Origin: Elizabethkingia bruuniana
GTDB lineage: Bacteria > Bacteroidota > Bacteroidia > Flavobacteriales > Weeksellaceae
Direction of reading: 5' to 3'
Assembly: GCF_002024805.1 (NCBI RefSeq)
Contig: NZ_CP014337.1
Coordinates: forward strand, 1,736,001 to 1,800,000
DNA length: 64,000 nucleotides
The notes under the pieces were generated by a model that was given only the letters and a program-made list of their open reading frames with translations, was not told the origin of the DNA and did no database searches. Below, in pieces: positions 61,965 to 64,000 of the stretch. How positions within the stretch are numbered: position 1 is the first letter of the stretch; each line of letters starts with the position of its first letter. The position numbers and the translations under genes are program-made.

Positions 61965-62768
61965 ATGGAGAGTATTCTAGAAAACTGCAGCAGTTGCGGT
62001 ACAGCTGTTAACGGAAACTATTGTACTGAATGTGGACAGAAAAAATTCAAAAGAATTGACCACACTTATGTGTTTGATGAAGTTAAAAGTTTTGCCTACT
62101 ATACCGAAAAAGGATTTTTCTATTCCGTTAAAAATATCATATTAAACCCCGGAAAGACGGCCAGAAAATTTCTGGAGGGCGACAGAATACACCATTACAA
62201 ACCTTTCGCTCTTACCATGGTACTCAGTGGTATTTCGATATTATTATCCAGCTTCCTTAATATAAAGGACATCATGGAGAATGCAATAAAGGCTTCTAAT
62301 CAAAATGTATCCGATAGATTTGTTGATGCATATTCCACCGGGTTCCTCTCCTATTTCTCCTTTATTATGCTGGCTTTAATACCATTCTTTTCTCTTCTTA
62401 CCAGGATAGCGTTTAGAAAATGGGGACAAAATTATTACGAGCACCTGGTCATGAATGCCTATTTCCAGTGTTTTTATACCATTGCGCTCATTATTATTTT
62501 TGATCCTATTTTTTATTTCTTACAGAATGACCCGATAACAATTAGTAAAATCTCTACTTTATCGTATTTAATTGTTCCAATATTACTTTTTTGGTTCTAT
62601 AAGGGCTTTTATTCAGAGAAAAGTACAAAAAGTATTATTGGCCGTTTATTTATTTTTTACCTGCTACAGATTGCAGCTATAATTGTCATCTTTATCGGAT
62701 TGCTTTTAATAGGTTTCCTTATTGGTAAATTTAACCCTGAATTGATACAGGGAATGATAAAGAAATAG
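61965..62768 (+). CDS. DUF3667 membrane protein with zinc ribbon
   Basis: 267-residue protein with an N-terminal zinc ribbon (Cys8, Cys11, Cys20, Cys23 in CSSCGTAVNGNYCTECGQ), the segment RIDHTYVFDEVKSFAYYTEKGFFYSVKNIILNPGKTARKFLEGDRIHHYKPFA typical of DUF3667, and about five membrane helices (about 83-99, 128-147, 165-185, 200-213, 227-255). Function unknown. Single gene; a long hairpin ends it. Confidence 0.88.
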   Translation: MESILENCSSCGTAVNGNYCTECGQKKFKRIDHTYVFDEVKSFAYYTEKGFFYSVKNIILNPGKTARKFLEGDRIHHYKPFALTMVLSGISILLSSFLNIKDIMENAIKASNQNVSDRFVDAYSTGFLSYFSFIMLALIPFFSLLTRIAFRKWGQNYYEHLVMNAYFQCFYTIALIIIFDPIFYFLQNDPITISKISTLSYLIVPILLFWFYKGFYSEKSTKSIIGRLFIFYLLQIAAIIVIFIGLLLIGFLIGKFNPELIQGMIKK

Positions 62769-62794
62769 AGTTCTATTACTTCTAAACACCCAAT

Positions 62795-62840
62795 AAAATA
62801 AAGACCTATGATATTTGAAATATCATAGGTCTTTTATTTT
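62795..62840 (+). terminator. Terminator behind the DUF3667 gene
   Basis: AAAGACCTATGATA (62800-62813) pairs with TATCATAGGTCTTT (62821-62834), extended outward by A/T pairs with one bulge; loop TTTGAAA; T-rich end. It could act in both directions. Confidence 0.88.
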
Positions 62841-62841
62841 A

Positions 62842-62929
62842 ATCTGAGACCGAAGTAAAGTAATTTATATATTCCACCTCGTCAGTCTGAGTGATTTTTG
62901 TTTCAAAAATCGTATCGAAGACTCAGGCT
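62842..62929. repeat. REP-like palindromic intergenic element
   Basis: AGTCTGAGT (62884-62892) pairs with ACTCAGGCT (62921-62929, one wobble) around an inner GATTTTTG/CAAAAATC stem (62893-62900/62904-62911) and an unpaired GTATCGAAG. The words GTCAGTCTGAG and TATCGAAGACTCA resemble the GTCATTCTGAG...CGAAGAATC palindromes scattered in flavobacterial genomes. A part copy (AATCTGAGACCGAAG) lies at 62841-62855. Confidence 0.6.
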
Positions 62930-62932
62930 AAT

Positions 62933-64000
<1,068 letters not shown>

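Overview
The window is a stretch of chromosome from an AT-rich member of the Flavobacteriia, most likely Elizabethkingia or a close Weeksellaceae relative. The evidence is Bacteroidota-type -7 promoter boxes (TAnnTTTG) before many genes, signal peptides ending in AQ, TonB-linked outer-membrane receptors, a DAHP synthase/chorismate mutase fusion, DUF3472 and DUF3667 proteins, a SusB-like GH97 enzyme and bacillithiol-linked enzymes. Genus is an inference from protein style. No rRNA, tRNA, insertion sequence, prophage or CRISPR array was seen, so this looks like ordinary core chromosome.

Left part (1-16.5 kb): the end of the succinyl-CoA:3-ketoacid CoA-transferase operon; a six-gene minus-strand operon (bacillithiol transferase, YtxJ, Crp/Fnr regulator, an exported deformylase-like protein lacking the metal-binding Cys, GNAT, membrane protein) divergent from nicotinamidase; a DUF3472 lipoprotein; an isoprenoid pair (GHMP/mevalonate kinase, UbiA) beside an RluB-type pseudouridine synthase; an orphan ABC pair; and an operon dnaX - DAHP synthase/chorismate mutase - rsgA. 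dnaX carries a textbook-looking frameshift site (A10 run plus stem-loop) joining a gamma-like and a tau-like reading frame.

Middle (16.5-41 kb): pyrophosphatase, exported amidohydrolase, radC, an S41 protease, an AraC regulator, an operon of LolD-like ATPase / L,D-transpeptidase-like protein / DoxX-like membrane protein, a very large GH31 glycosidase with dockerin-like and cohesin-like C-terminal segments, pyruvate dehydrogenase E1alpha and E2, galE with a DegT aminotransferase, a receptor-like beta-barrel plus a carboxypeptidase-regulatory-domain partner, a YXWGXW-repeat protein, and PEP carboxylase.

Right part (41-64 kb): iron-containing alcohol dehydrogenase, SGNH hydrolase, lipoprotein, patatin, DEAD-box helicase, a TonB receptor with an operator-like palindrome at its promoter, a UbiB-type kinase, an AraC/MFS pair, and a purine block transcribed leftward (purM, purN, a TPR gene, purH, purD, guaA). 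The run closes with an FMN reductase, pirin, a DUF3667 protein and the 3' part of a GH97 alpha-glucosidase.

Noncoding structure is the richest source of new observations: three promoters whose spacing predicts leaderless mRNAs, a family of AT-rich inverted repeats between co-directional genes, two candidate structured RNAs (39.8 kb and 60.2 kb), and terminators that overlap coding ends. All calls rest on reading the sequence and family knowledge; no database search was possible.
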